From positions 5,790,501 to 5,854,500 of the forward strand of contig JABWDB010000018.1 of the NCBI GenBank assembly GCA_019614645.1: a stretch of DNA of 64,000 nt, given 5' to 3'. A program made the position numbers and the translations under genes. The first letter of the stretch is position 1. Every line of letters starts with the position of its first letter. The stretch is from Stratiolaelaps scimitus (taxonomy: Eukaryota; Arthropoda; Arachnida; Mesostigmata; Laelapidae). Of the stretch, positions 23,648 through 35,290 are shown one piece after another. Under the pieces are notes generated by a model. That model did not search any database. It saw only the letters and a program-made list of their open reading frames with translations, and was not told the DNA's origin.

Positions 23648-24362
23648 AGCCACCAGCGTTTAATCGTCCTTCGCTCTACGGGACCCGATCAGCAGTGTAT
23701 TATGTCACATTATCAACGTTGCTGCATTAAACACCTCAACGCGCAGGAGCGACAGCAAGTGAAAGCGTATAGTTAGTTCGATCGAGTGAATCATGTCGCA
23801 TAGCCATTGTTTTCCGTCATGTCACCAACCACTGCTCGTCAGTAGATATCGTATCGATTTCATTTCATCGAAGCTGCTCTGACCCACGCAACCTGACCGA
23901 GCCACCCGCAACATCACAGAGGGAACAACCAGCGGCCGTGTAGGAGACCACGACCCGTAAGGTACACGAGCCGTGTCTGCGGATAGTAGGCTCCACCTAC
24001 ATGCATGCCTACCTTCCTTCCGATCTACGATGCTTGTACGCGTGTTGGTTCGTCTGTTTGTTTGTCTATTTGTTGTCTGTCTGCCCCTCCGTCGGTGTGT
24101 CTGCGTTGGCGACGCGAGGCGTCAGGAGACACCTCAGCATCCGATTTCCTTCGCGTCTTCGTCGTCTGCTCGTCGTCGACGAGGGCAGCGCCACTATCCT
24201 GTTGTCTGAAGACTAGGTCGACTGTCCTCTCTCTCTGTCTTGCTCCCCCTATCGGCCTACACTTCGAGGACGCTCCGTCCCTTCGCGTGCCTCAGTGCAT
24301 CGGTCGCTGCTGACATGAGTCAGGCTTCATACATCAAACGGCGGCTGGACATCCATCGCAGG

Positions 24363-24386
24363 GCATGACAGGACATCCTGTCATGC
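24363..24386. repeat. Perfect 11-bp inverted repeat, 2-nt spacer
   Basis: GCATGACAGGA and its exact reverse complement TCCTGTCATGC are separated by CA. The arms are not simple-sequence, so the symmetry is not a repeat artefact. It could be a dimeric protein-binding site or a tight hairpin. Confidence 0.88.
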
Positions 24387-24964
24387 AGGCCGGAGTGGCC
24401 CACAGCGAAAGCGAAACAGGGATTTCATTGATCTCGGCAACGGACGAACGAACCTACCGGTGAACGCTGAACGACGAGGGGATTCGACCCCCTGAAGTCT
24501 TCTCTACCGCACGAGCATCGAGTACCGACCTGTCGATCCCCGACCGCACGACTACGAACCACCACTACTTCATCAATTTCTCAGCCTTCCTAACAGAATA
24601 CATTGTTATGCGAGTTCCGGTCAAACACATGACAGTTCGATTGTGGAACCGCTGAAGAGTTTGCACAGGTTGCGGGCGATGGATGTCATGGGAAGTCAGC
24701 AGCGGGCTGGCAGCAATACGCGCGAGTGCAGGTTTGAGGCGGCGGCGCAGAGAAAAACATGAAAGCATAGCTATGCGCGTTATCTATGCACGGTCGATGC
24801 GCGGAACATTCGAGCTCACCTTACCGTTGTTCACTGTCTGTATCCGGCCGAGTTACTAAAGTATCGCGGCTTGCGCACGCCCGCTCTTCGCTTGACCTAG
24901 CGGAATTTCGAACATGCCAAATATCGAAAAAAAAAAGCAATTTCGCGAAACTCCCTCTCTTACC

Positions 24965-24991
24965 ATATATATATATATATATATATATATA
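24965..24991. repeat. (AT) microsatellite, 27 nt
   Basis: Perfect AT tract. Confidence 0.9.
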
Positions 24992-25685
24992 GCTTGGTGC
25001 TCTATCGTAGTGACCCATAATTGTGGATTTAGTCACACGTGACTTCGTATAACAGCCGGGAAACACATTGAATCATGCAGGTCCCGCAGAGCTTCCAGAG
25101 TTTGCTGACAGTCTATTTCGGGGGAAACTACTGCCATCGAATTGCCAACAGAGATGATCAGTATGTATCTGCGTACTGCCATCCATTTGTGTACACGTCC
25201 ATTGTTATATTGTACATAGTATACAAAGCGGCGACAGCATCGTTGACTGAGTGTCATTTGTCCGTCTGACAGACCGCTGCCCCAGTGGTCGTCTTGCACT
25301 ATAGTCCCTATATATATACACCAGGCAATGTCAATGCTACTGACAGTGGCGCCATAGCGGCCGAGATGTGAACGTGGGGTTCGACTATGGCCAGCCTGTC
25401 TATGAACCCGACCGACTATGGATGCCGAGCTCCTGCTGGCTGATGGGGGCCGAAGCAATACAACGACACCCGCGTCTGAACTACACACTACGGCAATAGC
25501 TATGGGTGTACGTGGGTGTGTCTGGGGTACTTCGTAATATTTTGCGAAGAATGTCCATTTACTCGACGCTGAAGAGTCGGTAGTATGCTGTGGTGCGCAG
25601 CGCAGCGTACCGCAGACTCCGCTGCTGAGGCTGGCGCTGGCGCTGTCCTGTGCCATGGATGGCATGGGTGACATTCTGCCGACCC

Positions 25686-25709
25686 GCTGCTGCTGCTACT
25701 GCTGCTGCT
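25686..25709. repeat. CTG triplet tract, one interruption
   Basis: CTG units interrupted by CTA. Confidence 0.8.
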
Positions 25710-25948
25710 TTAGGCTTTTCGTAGCGTTCTACTGCAGTCGGCCTCCAGGCGCTGCTGTCCTGCCGCCAAGCGGCCCCAGCCACGACATCCACCACCATCG
25801 TCACCACTACCTACATTACACTGCATAACTGAAGAGCAAAGCAGCTGGTCCCGCTGCCGGCCGGGCGGACCGTCGCTGTCCGGCATGCAACCGAGCCTAC
25901 GGCGGCGGCGCTGGCGCCGGCAGCAGCATCAAGAAATAGCCTTTACTT

Positions 25949-25970
25949 TAGCGGTTCACTTTAACCGCTA
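25949..25970. repeat. 8-bp inverted repeat within a longer imperfect hairpin
   Basis: TAGCGGTT pairs exactly with AACCGCTA across a 6-nt loop. Flanking AGCATCA (upstream) and TGATGCT (downstream) are also complementary, giving a stem-loop of about 60-65 bases with internal mismatches. Confidence 0.6.
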
Positions 25971-26026
25971 TAGCGCTGCTGATGCTTTTGCGATGGCAGC
26001 GGCCGCGACTTTCGTTCGATCGGCCT

Positions 26027-26047
26027 GCTGCCGCCGCCGCCGCCGCT
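26027..26047. repeat. GCC triplet tract
   Basis: GCC triplets after CTGCTG. Confidence 0.8.
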
Positions 26048-26562
26048 GTTCATCTCGCTGCTCCTGCTCGTAGGACGTCCACAGGACAAGCAGGACGACG
26101 GCGGTAACGGCGAGAGGACAAGGAGGAGGCTTACTCTGCTCCATCGAGCGCTCGGCCACTACCCGTAAGAGCACCGCGCGCATCTACTCCGGTAAGAGTC
26201 AGAGAGGGAGGACCAAGGAGACCATCCATTTTTCACGGGGAGACCACTAACTGGTCCGGTGGCGCCGGTGGCGGCGGCGGCAGCAGCAGCACCACCAGAG
26301 CAGGCAGGACCAGTGACGCGCATTCGCTCATCGAGCTCCTGAGCTGCGGGGGAGGAGAAACCCTTATGAAGAGCTGCACTCTCTTATGAGTACGCGTCTA
26401 TTATAGCTGTCTATTATACGTATAGGGGTCTATATACGTGTATGCGTGTATGTGTAGCGTGGAACGACGTCAACAACAATGACGACAGCATAAGCACGAT
26501 GAAGACAACAATAGTGCGCTCCTCTTAAGTGGCTTCATAGCGTAAGCACAATATGCGTATAC

Positions 26563-26588
26563 ATATATATATATATATATATATATAT
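26563..26588. repeat. (AT)13 microsatellite
   Basis: Perfect AT tract. Confidence 0.9.
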
Positions 26589-27015
26589 GGTGCTGTTGTT
26601 ATTAATGGTGGCAATGCTCACGATGAAGATAAGTGCCGTTGTTCGGCTATATTATCAAGGGTTTGCTTGAATTGTCCCATTTGACACATTATCGCAATCG
26701 AGTCGTAATGAACGCCTATTCGAAAGAAATGATCCGAGAGATACGATTCGCTTCGAGTTGTAGACGGGCTTTCGTTTGCGGCTTGAGGGCCTCAGCTCTT
26801 GTATCATCATCATCATCAGACATTTATTGGTGCTTACCAGTGTGGCTGCATGACCACGAGAAATCATCGGCTAAATTGTAGATTCACGTGGCCATCTTTG
26901 TACACCACTAATTAAGGAGAGAAAGAGAAGATTTAGCAAGAACAAGATGATTATATGGGTGAGAAAGAGAACGGAACTTTGTCTAGTCCGAATAGGACAC
27001 ACGTGTTGAATATAT

Positions 27016-27030
27016 TATATATATATATAT
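27016..27030. repeat. AT tract, 15 nt
   Basis: Short AT tract. Confidence 0.75.
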
Positions 27031-27155
27031 CACAAAACCACGTCACTGGAGGCATCTGCAGATGATGAGACATCATCCGGCGGAAGGTATTCGGTGATAT
27101 TTACCTTCGCTCTGTTTCAATGGATACATTCAGCTCTAGCACAGCTTCCCTGATA

Positions 27156-27195
27156 GCTCACCTGAAAACCAAATACATTTCTGGTTAGTAACGGC
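27156..27195 (-). promoter_or_regulatory. Strong splice acceptor abutting a donor (recursive-splice candidate)
   Basis: On the minus strand the textbook branch-point TACTAAC (plus 27184-27190) is followed about 20 bases later by GTATTTGGTTTTCAG. The AG|GT junction lies between 27162 and 27161 and is followed at once by GTGAGC. Every element of a 3' splice site is present at the right spacing and the next six bases match a donor. Either a short terminal exon begins here (13 codons, VSYQGSCARAECIH in phase 0) or this is a zero-length ratchet site. Confidence 0.4.
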
Positions 27196-27327
27196 CAGCA
27201 AGAGGATTAAGAGTTATTTTGCGTTGGCCAAAAATATAGTGGAAGCTTGTGGGTTATCCAATCTAGTCAATCATTATAAACTTTGAGTTCAGACCGGTGC
27301 GAGCCATCCGATTTTATACATACATAA

Positions 27328-27350
27328 ATATATATATATATATATATATA
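27328..27350. repeat. (AT) microsatellite, 23 nt
   Basis: Perfect AT tract. Confidence 0.88.
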
Positions 27351-27420
27351 CTACTACTGTTTTTCGAGCTGACCCTTAGCTGTTCCCCATGTGACAGGCC
27401 TCAGCTCTTAACCTTTTAGG

Positions 27421-27436
27421 ATATATATATATATAT
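27421..27436. repeat. (AT)8 microsatellite
   Basis: Perfect AT tract. Confidence 0.82.
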
Positions 27437-27904
27437 GAAGCCCACAGACGATCATATTGACATACTACTTAATAAATTACGCTTACAATCAATTTGATCT
27501 CAGTTTTTTAGCTGTATATGTATTTCTTTAGGTTGTGTGACGATCGTAATATTTCGAGCAGGTGAATAGCTTTTAGGAGTCTTTTCAGGAGCGATGCTAT
27601 AAAGTAGTATATCAGACACAGGCGGATCTCCCATTCTATGTTGGTAGCGATGCACGCGAACAAACGCTCGCAGGGCGAATCCGAGTTAAGAGGGGGACTG
27701 AGAGTTTCTTTTTTTTTCGTCCCTATCGTGTTTTCACAGGTTAGCAGCAAACAAAGACATCGTTCGATGACCACCTGATACAGTGACTTCCCTGCGTTCG
27801 CCGTTACCCGCTGTGACCACGGTCTACCTCGGGTATATTCTTTAACCACGCGCAACCGACCGTCGTGCTTCTGCGACAGCCGACCAATGATCAGCGCCTT
27901 GCTG

Positions 27905-27964
27905 ATAATAATAATAATAATAATAATGCCAATGATGCTGCTGCTGCTGCTGCTGTTGCTGTTG
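27905..27964. repeat. Compound (ATA)n-(CTG)n microsatellite
   Basis: An AAT-type tract (27905-27927) is followed after a few bases by a CTG tract with CTGTTG interruptions (27936-27964). Confidence 0.85.
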
Positions 27965-28203
27965 ATCGTGATGATGACGATGTTGGCGTCCGGACTGTTC
28001 AACTAAAAACCACTTGAGTGATACTTCCGACAGGACCGCGACCGAGCATCGAACAGCAGCGGGGTCCCGAGCGAGAACATGCCCAAGAGGAATCGCGCAT
28101 GGAAAAGACGCGCGCCCAGCGCAAGCAATAGATCGAGAAGTGAGCGGCAGGTCGACGCGCTGCAGCGAGAGTCTAGCTAGGTAGATGGTTGTCGGCCCGT
28201 CTG

Positions 28204-28240
28204 TATATATATATATATATTATGTTTGACTGTGTGTGTG
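28204..28240. repeat. TA tract followed by TG tract
   Basis: TA at 28204-28220 and TG at 28231-28240. Confidence 0.8.
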
Positions 28241-29300
28241 TATATCTACATCTATCTACCACCAGTCTCCCCCCTGTCTCTGTCTCTCAGTTGGTCTCTG
28301 CCGGTTATTGTGCGGTGGCGTTGGCGCGGAGAGACCCGCGATGATTCGGGGCAAACTACGAGTTGTTGCTGCCGCTCTATTTCTATTTGTGTGACACCCA
28401 ATGGGAAGACGGAGAGCAACGGAGAGAATAAACAAGAAGGCTCGCGGCGTCCGCCACTGCCAGAGGGGTCTTTAACCCGTCACCAGCCGCGGCTCGCTGC
28501 GCAAAGCTCAACACACTAGGCAAGGCTCACTGCACGGTGTGAGTCGATCGAATCGTCGCCGCTCACTATATCGGTATCAGTGTTCGGCAGGTGTAGTAGA
28601 CGCTTTTTGGCGCGACAGCGATGCCTTGTCAAGGTGGAAAAAAGAAAGCGTCACCCTCGAGCTGGCTGAGCCGCCCCGGAGAGGTGTCAGGGAGAAGCTC
28701 GAGGCAAAAGAAGCACCCATAGACACAACCTCTGCCACTGCTGCGGCTGTTTGGCAGAGGTGGAACGAGTTGTTTGCTGAATGGGTTTCGATAACGAAAA
28801 AGATAACTGATCTGGCTATTGGCCGCAACTAACCACCAACGAAAGCACTTAGGCGAATGTTCATTAACGAGGGTGGCGCGCTCGAACGTCATCCAAGAGA
28901 GCTAACCCTGCCTACGGAGTATGCAGCGAGAGTATTGAGATGTTGAACAATAATTCCCGTCCAGGGGGCATACGGTCCACAGCGGGTGAGCCAAATTCGA
29001 CCTGCACCCGCAAGTGCTACCTGCAACCAACGATAACATTTTATTTTTACTCCTTGCTCCGCCATGGCCACTGTGCCAAATTCGGTACACGACCCCTTTG
29101 TGTGATTGGTCCCGGATCGCACGGCCATAGCGGAGACTCTGTGCAACGAGTCGTCGACTGATTGCTGATCGGTTACGGGACGAGCTTTGTAGATTGCAGT
29201 AAAGGTTACAATGGCGGTGAACGTTGGTCTCCGGCCGACTAGTGTAATATGATAGTAACTGCAAGGTCAGTCTGTTTTGGCCTGACTAGGCCAGCGAGGC

Positions 29301-29318
29301 GGGGGGGCGCGGGGGGGG
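29301..29318. repeat. G-rich run
   Basis: Seven G, then CGC, then eight G. The two long runs could join a G-quadruplex only by pairing within the runs. Confidence 0.75.
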
Positions 29319-30996
29319 TAAGACCTTGTCCTGTGCAAGTCGCTTGTACAGTTTGTGCACCACACAGTGGCTGAGTGAGTGAGTTCGCTGTGAGCCGTGC
29401 CACAATCGTGAATTGCTACGCAGACTAGTTATACGAGTAACCAGAGTTGCTCAAGCCCAGCGGCCCCCGGGTCCGTCTAGCTTGCCGACTGGCTAACTCG
29501 CGAGCAGGCATAAAACGCGGCTGGTGAGGAACACGAACCACCACCGGGATTGGTGAGTCCATGCGTCCATGCGTTCGGGTCATCCGTATGTAGCCGTATG
29601 AGTGTGCAAGCCGTGTCTACGGCTCTGCCACAGACGCTCGGACGATGACTAGTTCGAAGGTGTGCTGGGGGGGTGCAGGCTTGTGGAGGTTTGTCGGCTC
29701 TACGCTCTCGCTGGCGACGTGCTCTAACGGACGTGCCTGCAGAACACATCTGAGCCTGTCAGCAAGATCACTTGCGTGCCCTTTACACGCCCTCGGTTAC
29801 GTTCAGGTAGAGTAGCTGGGAGACTGGTGAGCGAGTGAGCTGGCTGTGTGTCTGTATCAAACGCTACTATATGGTCGCCGACGAGAACAACGTCAGCGAG
29901 GCTGGCCGCTGGATGAACGTTGTTTCACAGATGGGAAAACGCACGGGATGGCCTGGCACGCCGGTTGGGTGAGATCTGATATATCTGAACATAATGTGCA
30001 TAATGGCAATAATAATACTAATAATAATGAAATAATAATAATTGTGCAATTAAGTTCTACGTAATTAAGTAATTAATGGGTACATCTCGAAAACGAACGC
30101 AGCCTAGACGGCAATCAGCTGCTGAGCAATACAGGCTAAATTTGGCGTGAGAGGTAGATAGAAAATTCAATCTCGTTCTATTATGATAACGAGCTAGCAC
30201 TTGCGATATAATCGCGATGCTGGTGTACACAATTTATTCACATTGCCCCATATATTATTTTAACAAGCACCGTACCCCAGGGGTCAGCGGCATTTTACTG
30301 TGGCCGCCAGCGAGTAAGGCCAAGGACTTAGGGTGAAACGATAGCAGTCTCTCTTCAGCAAGGGTTCCCGAGTAGAAATAGCGGAAGTCGCCTTGACGCT
30401 AAAGATGTCGAGGTGCGACGTAATCTTGGAAGCAAACAACAGGTCTTGCCCGCCGCCCCCCGCAGTGCCACCGACGCCGACAACTCGAGAACAAAGAAAC
30501 GCGGCCTATGTGACTATACAGAGAAGGACTCACCCGCCCACCCCCCGGGAGAGAAAGAGCATAACACCGCTCCGACCCAGCAGCAACGACGTCCGGGACC
30601 CGGTGGACGGTCAGAGGGCTAGACTACTGCTGTAGAATGTCGTGTTTCTACGCAATCTCGCCGTCACACGATGTCGCAATGCAGCATTCGTTTAGACGAC
30701 TTTAGTCAACGTGTCCAACAATGTTCAGCAGATGTTAGGCACCTGGGCTATGTGTTTATTCTGTATCACCACACGGCCGTGGAGGCTGATACGTACACTG
30801 TAATTTACACTGCGTTAAACTATGTGTGCAAGGGTGGTCTAGCTAGCTAAGATATCTCGCTGCTCATTAGTACGAATACATTCGAAGGAGACGGTGGCGT
30901 AGCGGTGATGAACGTTCAGTGCATGTTGTTGTAACAGAACTTCGTAAGACGTTTGAAGATGAATTCACGTTTGAAGATAATACGCTGTGCGCTCAC

Positions 30997-31022
30997 CTGT
31001 TGCAGTGTAGTATCGTACACAC
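30997..31022 (-). CDS. Possible 26-nt micro-exon
   Basis: On the minus strand CCTTTGGATTTCGTCTGCAG is a strong acceptor. The next 26 bases end CTGCAACAG and are followed by GTGAGCGCAC, a strong donor. The 26 bases are open in all three frames (for example VCTILHCN). Both boundary signals match consensus, but the length is not a multiple of three and no partner exons were found. Confidence 0.25.
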
Positions 31023-31573
31023 CTGCAGACGAAATCCAAAGGCGTAATGGGGTGGCGAACTCAGTGATTGTGTAATATTTTGTGTCCGATTGTTAGAATT
31101 CGGCCGTATATTAGATTGATGACAGTAACAGCCCCCTCTGTGGTGAGCAGAATGATCCCAACAGGCCACCGAGTAAGTTGCGACTCCGCTACAACCGCTA
31201 ATATGACGATGCTCGTGCAATCTTTACGAGCAGACATTTCCCGCTGTTCTGCACACATGTACCTTTGATGTTTGTATATACGAATAATGTTTTTTCACCG
31301 CTAAAAGCATAAAGGTGAAAGAGGCAGTCAAGAGGCTCTGACGAAACGGAGAGCTTTCGCTTCGTGTTTTTCATGTCTCATCATCAGCCCCTACTCCTCC
31401 CCGGGGGGGTACGAGACCTAGACGATTGCGAACCCTTGCCGCATAGACACACACGTAACGTAAGCTTATCTCAACTCAAATGAGTCTTGCCGACACCGCT
31501 CCGTGGCTAACAGACCACACTGTCAGCCTCGTTCACGTTAGAGACCCCTTCAGACGCCCCCCCCCCCCCGTCG
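31023..31573. other. Noncoding stretch
   Basis: No coding evidence. It ends in a C homopolymer just before the three-way palindrome. Confidence 0.5.
31557..31569. repeat. C homopolymer, 13 nt
   Basis: Thirteen consecutive C residues, four bases upstream of the three-way-junction palindrome. Confidence 0.85.
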
Positions 31574-31634
31574 GCTTCTTCCACCTCGTTCACACGAGGC
31601 TGAGTTGAGCTCGGCCGAGCTCAACTGAAGAAGC
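31574..31634. repeat. Three-way-junction palindrome (61 nt)
   Basis: An outer 8-bp stem pairs GCTTCTTC (31574-31581) with GAAGAAGC (31627-31634). It encloses two hairpins. One is CCTCG-TTCACA-CGAGG (31584-31599). The other is a perfect 24-bp palindrome (31603-31626) whose left half is AGTTGAGCTCGG. All stems are perfect and nearly all bases pair, giving a T-shaped or cloverleaf fold in single-stranded DNA or RNA. No protein-coding context explains it. Its function is unknown. Confidence 0.75.
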
Positions 31635-34556
31635 TTGTCGACCGAGATGACGTGTCACTGCTGCTGCTGCAGTGGCAGTAGCAGTAGTAGCAAGTAGTAA
31701 TGATAGTTGTTGCAGTCGACTAACACATAAGCCACCCGAGGAGGTATGCTGCTTGGCGGAGAAGGGCGCCCATAGCGTAGTACGTTGGAGCGCGCCACGG
31801 TAGCTCATTGCTCGGGCGAGCATTTCCAGCACTCTCGAAGCACGGACTGACTGCTGGATAGCTTGTCTCGGTAGGCGCTGCTTGCTTAGTGCGTTGCTTC
31901 GTTGGTTCTGCCCCCGTCAACGAACGCAGAGCGAGAAGGAACAGGCTGAGAACGAAGTGGAGACCCAACTGGCGGGAAAGCAACGCTCCCTGCTGGCGGT
32001 GCAAGCAGAGAGGCCGGCAGGCAGGCAGGCACACACGCACACTTGACACATGTTCTTCCCATTTATGCCGCACAGCTCGGGCAGCTAGACCCAGCCCCGG
32101 GGAGAGCTGTCTATGTACGGGCTCCTGCTTCGGTCCGGTTCAACATTATGCCACAACGACAAGATCCACATGCATAGAGGAGCGGAGGAGCCAGCCAGAA
32201 AGCCAAGCAAGCCAGTGACGCAGTGGAGGAGCGTAACGTGCGGACGAATAGATGCGGTTGGTCTGCGGGTCGGACCCTCCATATCATGGGTACGGCTGGC
32301 AAATGGTGGTCGGTTCCGAGAGCTGCAGTGGCAAGATGTGGGCGATTCCGTCCTGAGCTGCCGTGGGCCGAACCGCGACCACAAGTGAGAGCTGCCCGCA
32401 CAGTGTGAAGGTACTTGGATTGGACGGCCGGGCGTGGCTGGCCCTCTGGATCCCCTCTGGTCGCACTGGCGTGGCGCAGTCCCATGCCGACGGCCGAGAT
32501 TGATAAGGGCAAATGCAATCTGATTTATCTAGAAGGTAAGGTGGCACAGAGGTTGAGCAGCTCCTCTTGACGAATCTATGCTATGCGTATGCCTGGCAGA
32601 TGGACTCGCAGCCTGTACACAACTCGCAGGAGGCCAGACCCGCAACCGCTGCGTATATGGCTACGTGTATGTGTGTACGTAGGCTTGGGGTTGAAGTTGG
32701 CTCGCGAGCCAACCAGAGGAGAGACAAGGACAACGAATACGTGGACGGGCAGGACAGGAGTTGAAGTTTATAACCAGTTGGGAAAATCATACAGAGTGAT
32801 GCCGGGTGATGTACATGGCCTTCGCAACATGGCGCTGTGACATTCACCTAACGTTGACAGCCCGTTCGGGTTATGCGGTACTGCTGAAGCATACTAAACC
32901 GCCTTCCGGCTATTTTGCCAGGAAACATTTTCCGCAGATTCCGACGACATCGGCACTTTGCTGCTGAAACATAGAACACCCGTCCGTCTTTTATGATATC
33001 CTCGCTTTCCATCTCGCTTACTCTATATCTATTTCACTTCGATGTAGATAGCTAGCTAGGTAGGCAGCAAGTACGGTTAGATGAAGAATAGGGATACTGG
33101 CGGAACCAATGTAGAAAATGTCCAAAGGTTCGTACGAAGCTGCAGTATTCTATTTCTGTATAGAAATGGGAGCAGCAGTGGTAGAGCTGCCGGGCGACGT
33201 TGTAGCACAGTGTGCGTTGTAGCATATATTGGGTATTGTATCGACGGCCACTGTACAGCCGATGCACTCACAAAGGGTGATCGTATCCAATTGCAATCAA
33301 TTGCTATACAAGCGTATTGGTGTGTTCCATCATGAAACCACAGATGAATCACTGGCGCGGCCTGCTCTGCGGCACCACAGGCAACATCAAAGATATGTAA
33401 ATATCTCCGACCCACCGTTGCCACACCGGGGGTCTGTTCCATCTCATACACTGCCCCTCTTTTTCTCTCGCTCTGTTTCTCCATCGACTTCCCGCCCCAT
33501 TTATGTATAGGATCGCTGCACAACCAGCGCAAACTTCTCGGCCCCGTGGCGTAAAGCACGTATGCTTCGTTGACATCGCCGGCCATCGCTCAAATCCCAT
33601 AAGAAGAAACATTTGGACCGGCAGGACATATATGGATGTGCATCGAATAAATGTATTATTATACAAGTAAATGCATGGACAGTATGCAGCGCGTATATGC
33701 GTTTGTGTGTTTTTAGAAGCTTTTCGCAAAGAAATACATTTTGGAGTGAGTGACACCCAGTGGTGATTTCGGTTGCTGCTGCTACCTCGGGTTGGAAAGG
33801 GTTCCAAAGACACATTACTCACAAAAAAATATCTTAGATTCCCAGTTAATAGCCAAATAAATCATTGAGTTACAACATACCACTTTTGGCACAAATTTGT
33901 GTTGACCAGCTGAAATGACACTTCATAACCCCACCTGAAGCCTTGGTCCTCACGGACGATGCACAGGGTACGAGGACATGGCTGGTGAAGGAGTGTATCA
34001 GCGCGATAGTAAAACCTAACTACAATCCATGAAGCTTCAGATTGTCCTTTATCACACGTCTGCCGCTCGAGGTGATGCTCGTAAAGCTATCAAGTAAATG
34101 TGTCAAGAATATCGACTATTACGAAATAAATGATTCGCTCTGCATGTGTTATTATATATATGCACTGATCGAGTCTCGACGATATTTCACTTGGTACGGG
34201 GCTACAGCAGGGCATTTCGAAGAGAATCGCTACCAGTTTACTAAAGCTCTGTAGGCAGTGGCAAGACGCTGTAGTTTCTGATATATTTATACACTTTCTC
34301 ATGCATTAATATTGTATAGATGAAACTTAAAGATATACTCGATGTTTGTATGTGTACAGTGCATCCCGCTCATCTTGGACATGATACATCGAAGGCGGTG
34401 GTACCCGACCTCATTGTGTGGCGATGTCACAGGGATTCTACTGTCTCTTCTCCTCTTTGGTGGATGATCATAGAGCTCCTTTGATGGGCGGCAATGGCGT
34501 CAATATGCTGTACCATGGTTAATCCTATATAGGGAAGGCAGCGCGGGAGGCCGGTT

Positions 34557-34575
34557 CAGCAGCAGCAGCAGCAGC
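34557..34575. repeat. (CAG)6 microsatellite
   Basis: Perfect CAG tract. Confidence 0.85.
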
Positions 34576-34688
34576 TGAGAAGCAGCAGTGCTACCGCCGC
34601 CATCCCGGCCAGCCATCGGGGTCCGCTTCGTCTCGCCTCTAAGCCAATATATATATCGGGTCGTCAGAGGGCACGGGCTTTCCTTGCT

Positions 34689-34716
34689 ACAGCTGAGGCT
34701 TCTTGGCCTCAGTTGT
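34689..34716. repeat. 11-bp hairpin with 6-nt loop
   Basis: ACAGCTGAGGC pairs with GCCTCAGTTGT across TTCTTG, with one G-U wobble if transcribed from the plus strand. The stem does not extend convincingly beyond 11 pairs, which is too short for a microRNA precursor. Confidence 0.7.
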
Positions 34717-35253
34717 TAGGGTGGATGGCCAGGCCGAGGCGAGCTTCTCCCCGGAGCAGACTTCACCCACATCCCCCCGCGCGCTGTCCCGACCTCGCGC
34801 ACCGCCGCGTCGATTCAGTCCTCCGCCATCCATTCACTATTACAGCCCCAAGCACTGTCCATTTCCGAGGCAGGTTGCCTTCAAGGCCCAATGAAGATAG
34901 AACGCTACGCATTTTGCTAAGCCTTCCCGCCGAGCGAGTCAGTGGGGAGAAGGCGAGTCGAGGGAGAAGCGAGCATCGAGCATCCACTATCAAGCGGTGA
35001 CGCTATTGCACTTGTTCATTCGGTCAGTATCCCTTTATGGCGTTCACCTCTTGCACTATAGCGGCCTCTACTACTGCTATTACTAGCACCTATTGGCATA
35101 GCACACAACTGCATCAGGAGGGTTGGCTGCTGATCTTGTCATTGTGTGCCGAACAACAATATCAACATGCTCACCCTGATGATGCATATATTAGATAAAC
35201 TGCGTCACTAATTACTGTATATATTATAACATACAGTGATTTGAAATAAAGTA

Positions 35254-35256
<3 letters not shown>

Positions 35257-35286
<30 letters not shown>
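35257..35286. repeat. (AT)15 microsatellite
   Basis: Perfect AT tract of 30 bases. Confidence 0.9.

Positions 35287-35290
<4 letters not shown>

Larger units (their letters stand above)
21071..24362. other. Noncoding stretch
   Basis: A GCC tract near 21160, GA tracts near 21.8 kb, GGA-type triplets near 23.16 kb and an ACC tract near 23.63 kb. A 178-codon frame at 22966-23502 overlaps long antisense frames and shows no domain. Donor-like GTAAGT motifs at about 21552 and 23297 lack a convincing paired acceptor. Confidence 0.5.
24387..30996. other. Noncoding stretch, AT-rich from about 26.5 kb
   Basis: Triplet tracts lie at 25.7-26.3 kb, and a series of AT tracts at 24965, 26563, 27016, 27328 and 27421. 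No coding region is supported. The 164-codon minus-strand frame at 27508-28002 passes through AAT and CAG repeats and has no recognisable domain. Confidence 0.5.

Noticed and set aside
26834..26867. A minus-strand ATG (MISRGHAATL) followed by CTG|GTAAGC as another first-exon candidate.
   Set aside because: The start context is poor and nothing else supports it. Such ATG-plus-donor pairs are common by chance.
27508..28002. A 164-codon minus-strand frame with an isoleucine-rich segment.
   Set aside because: The hydrophobic run is the translation of an AAT microsatellite and a CAG tract gives the serine run; the remainder has no domain.
31574..31634. The three-way palindrome considered as a hammerhead ribozyme.
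   Set aside because: It has CTGAGTT instead of CTGANGA and no GAAA core strand, so the catalytic core is missing.
35165..35185. CTGATGA strings (here and near 50596) that could start a hammerhead ribozyme core.
   Set aside because: No matching CGAAAC segment or flanking helices within a plausible distance.
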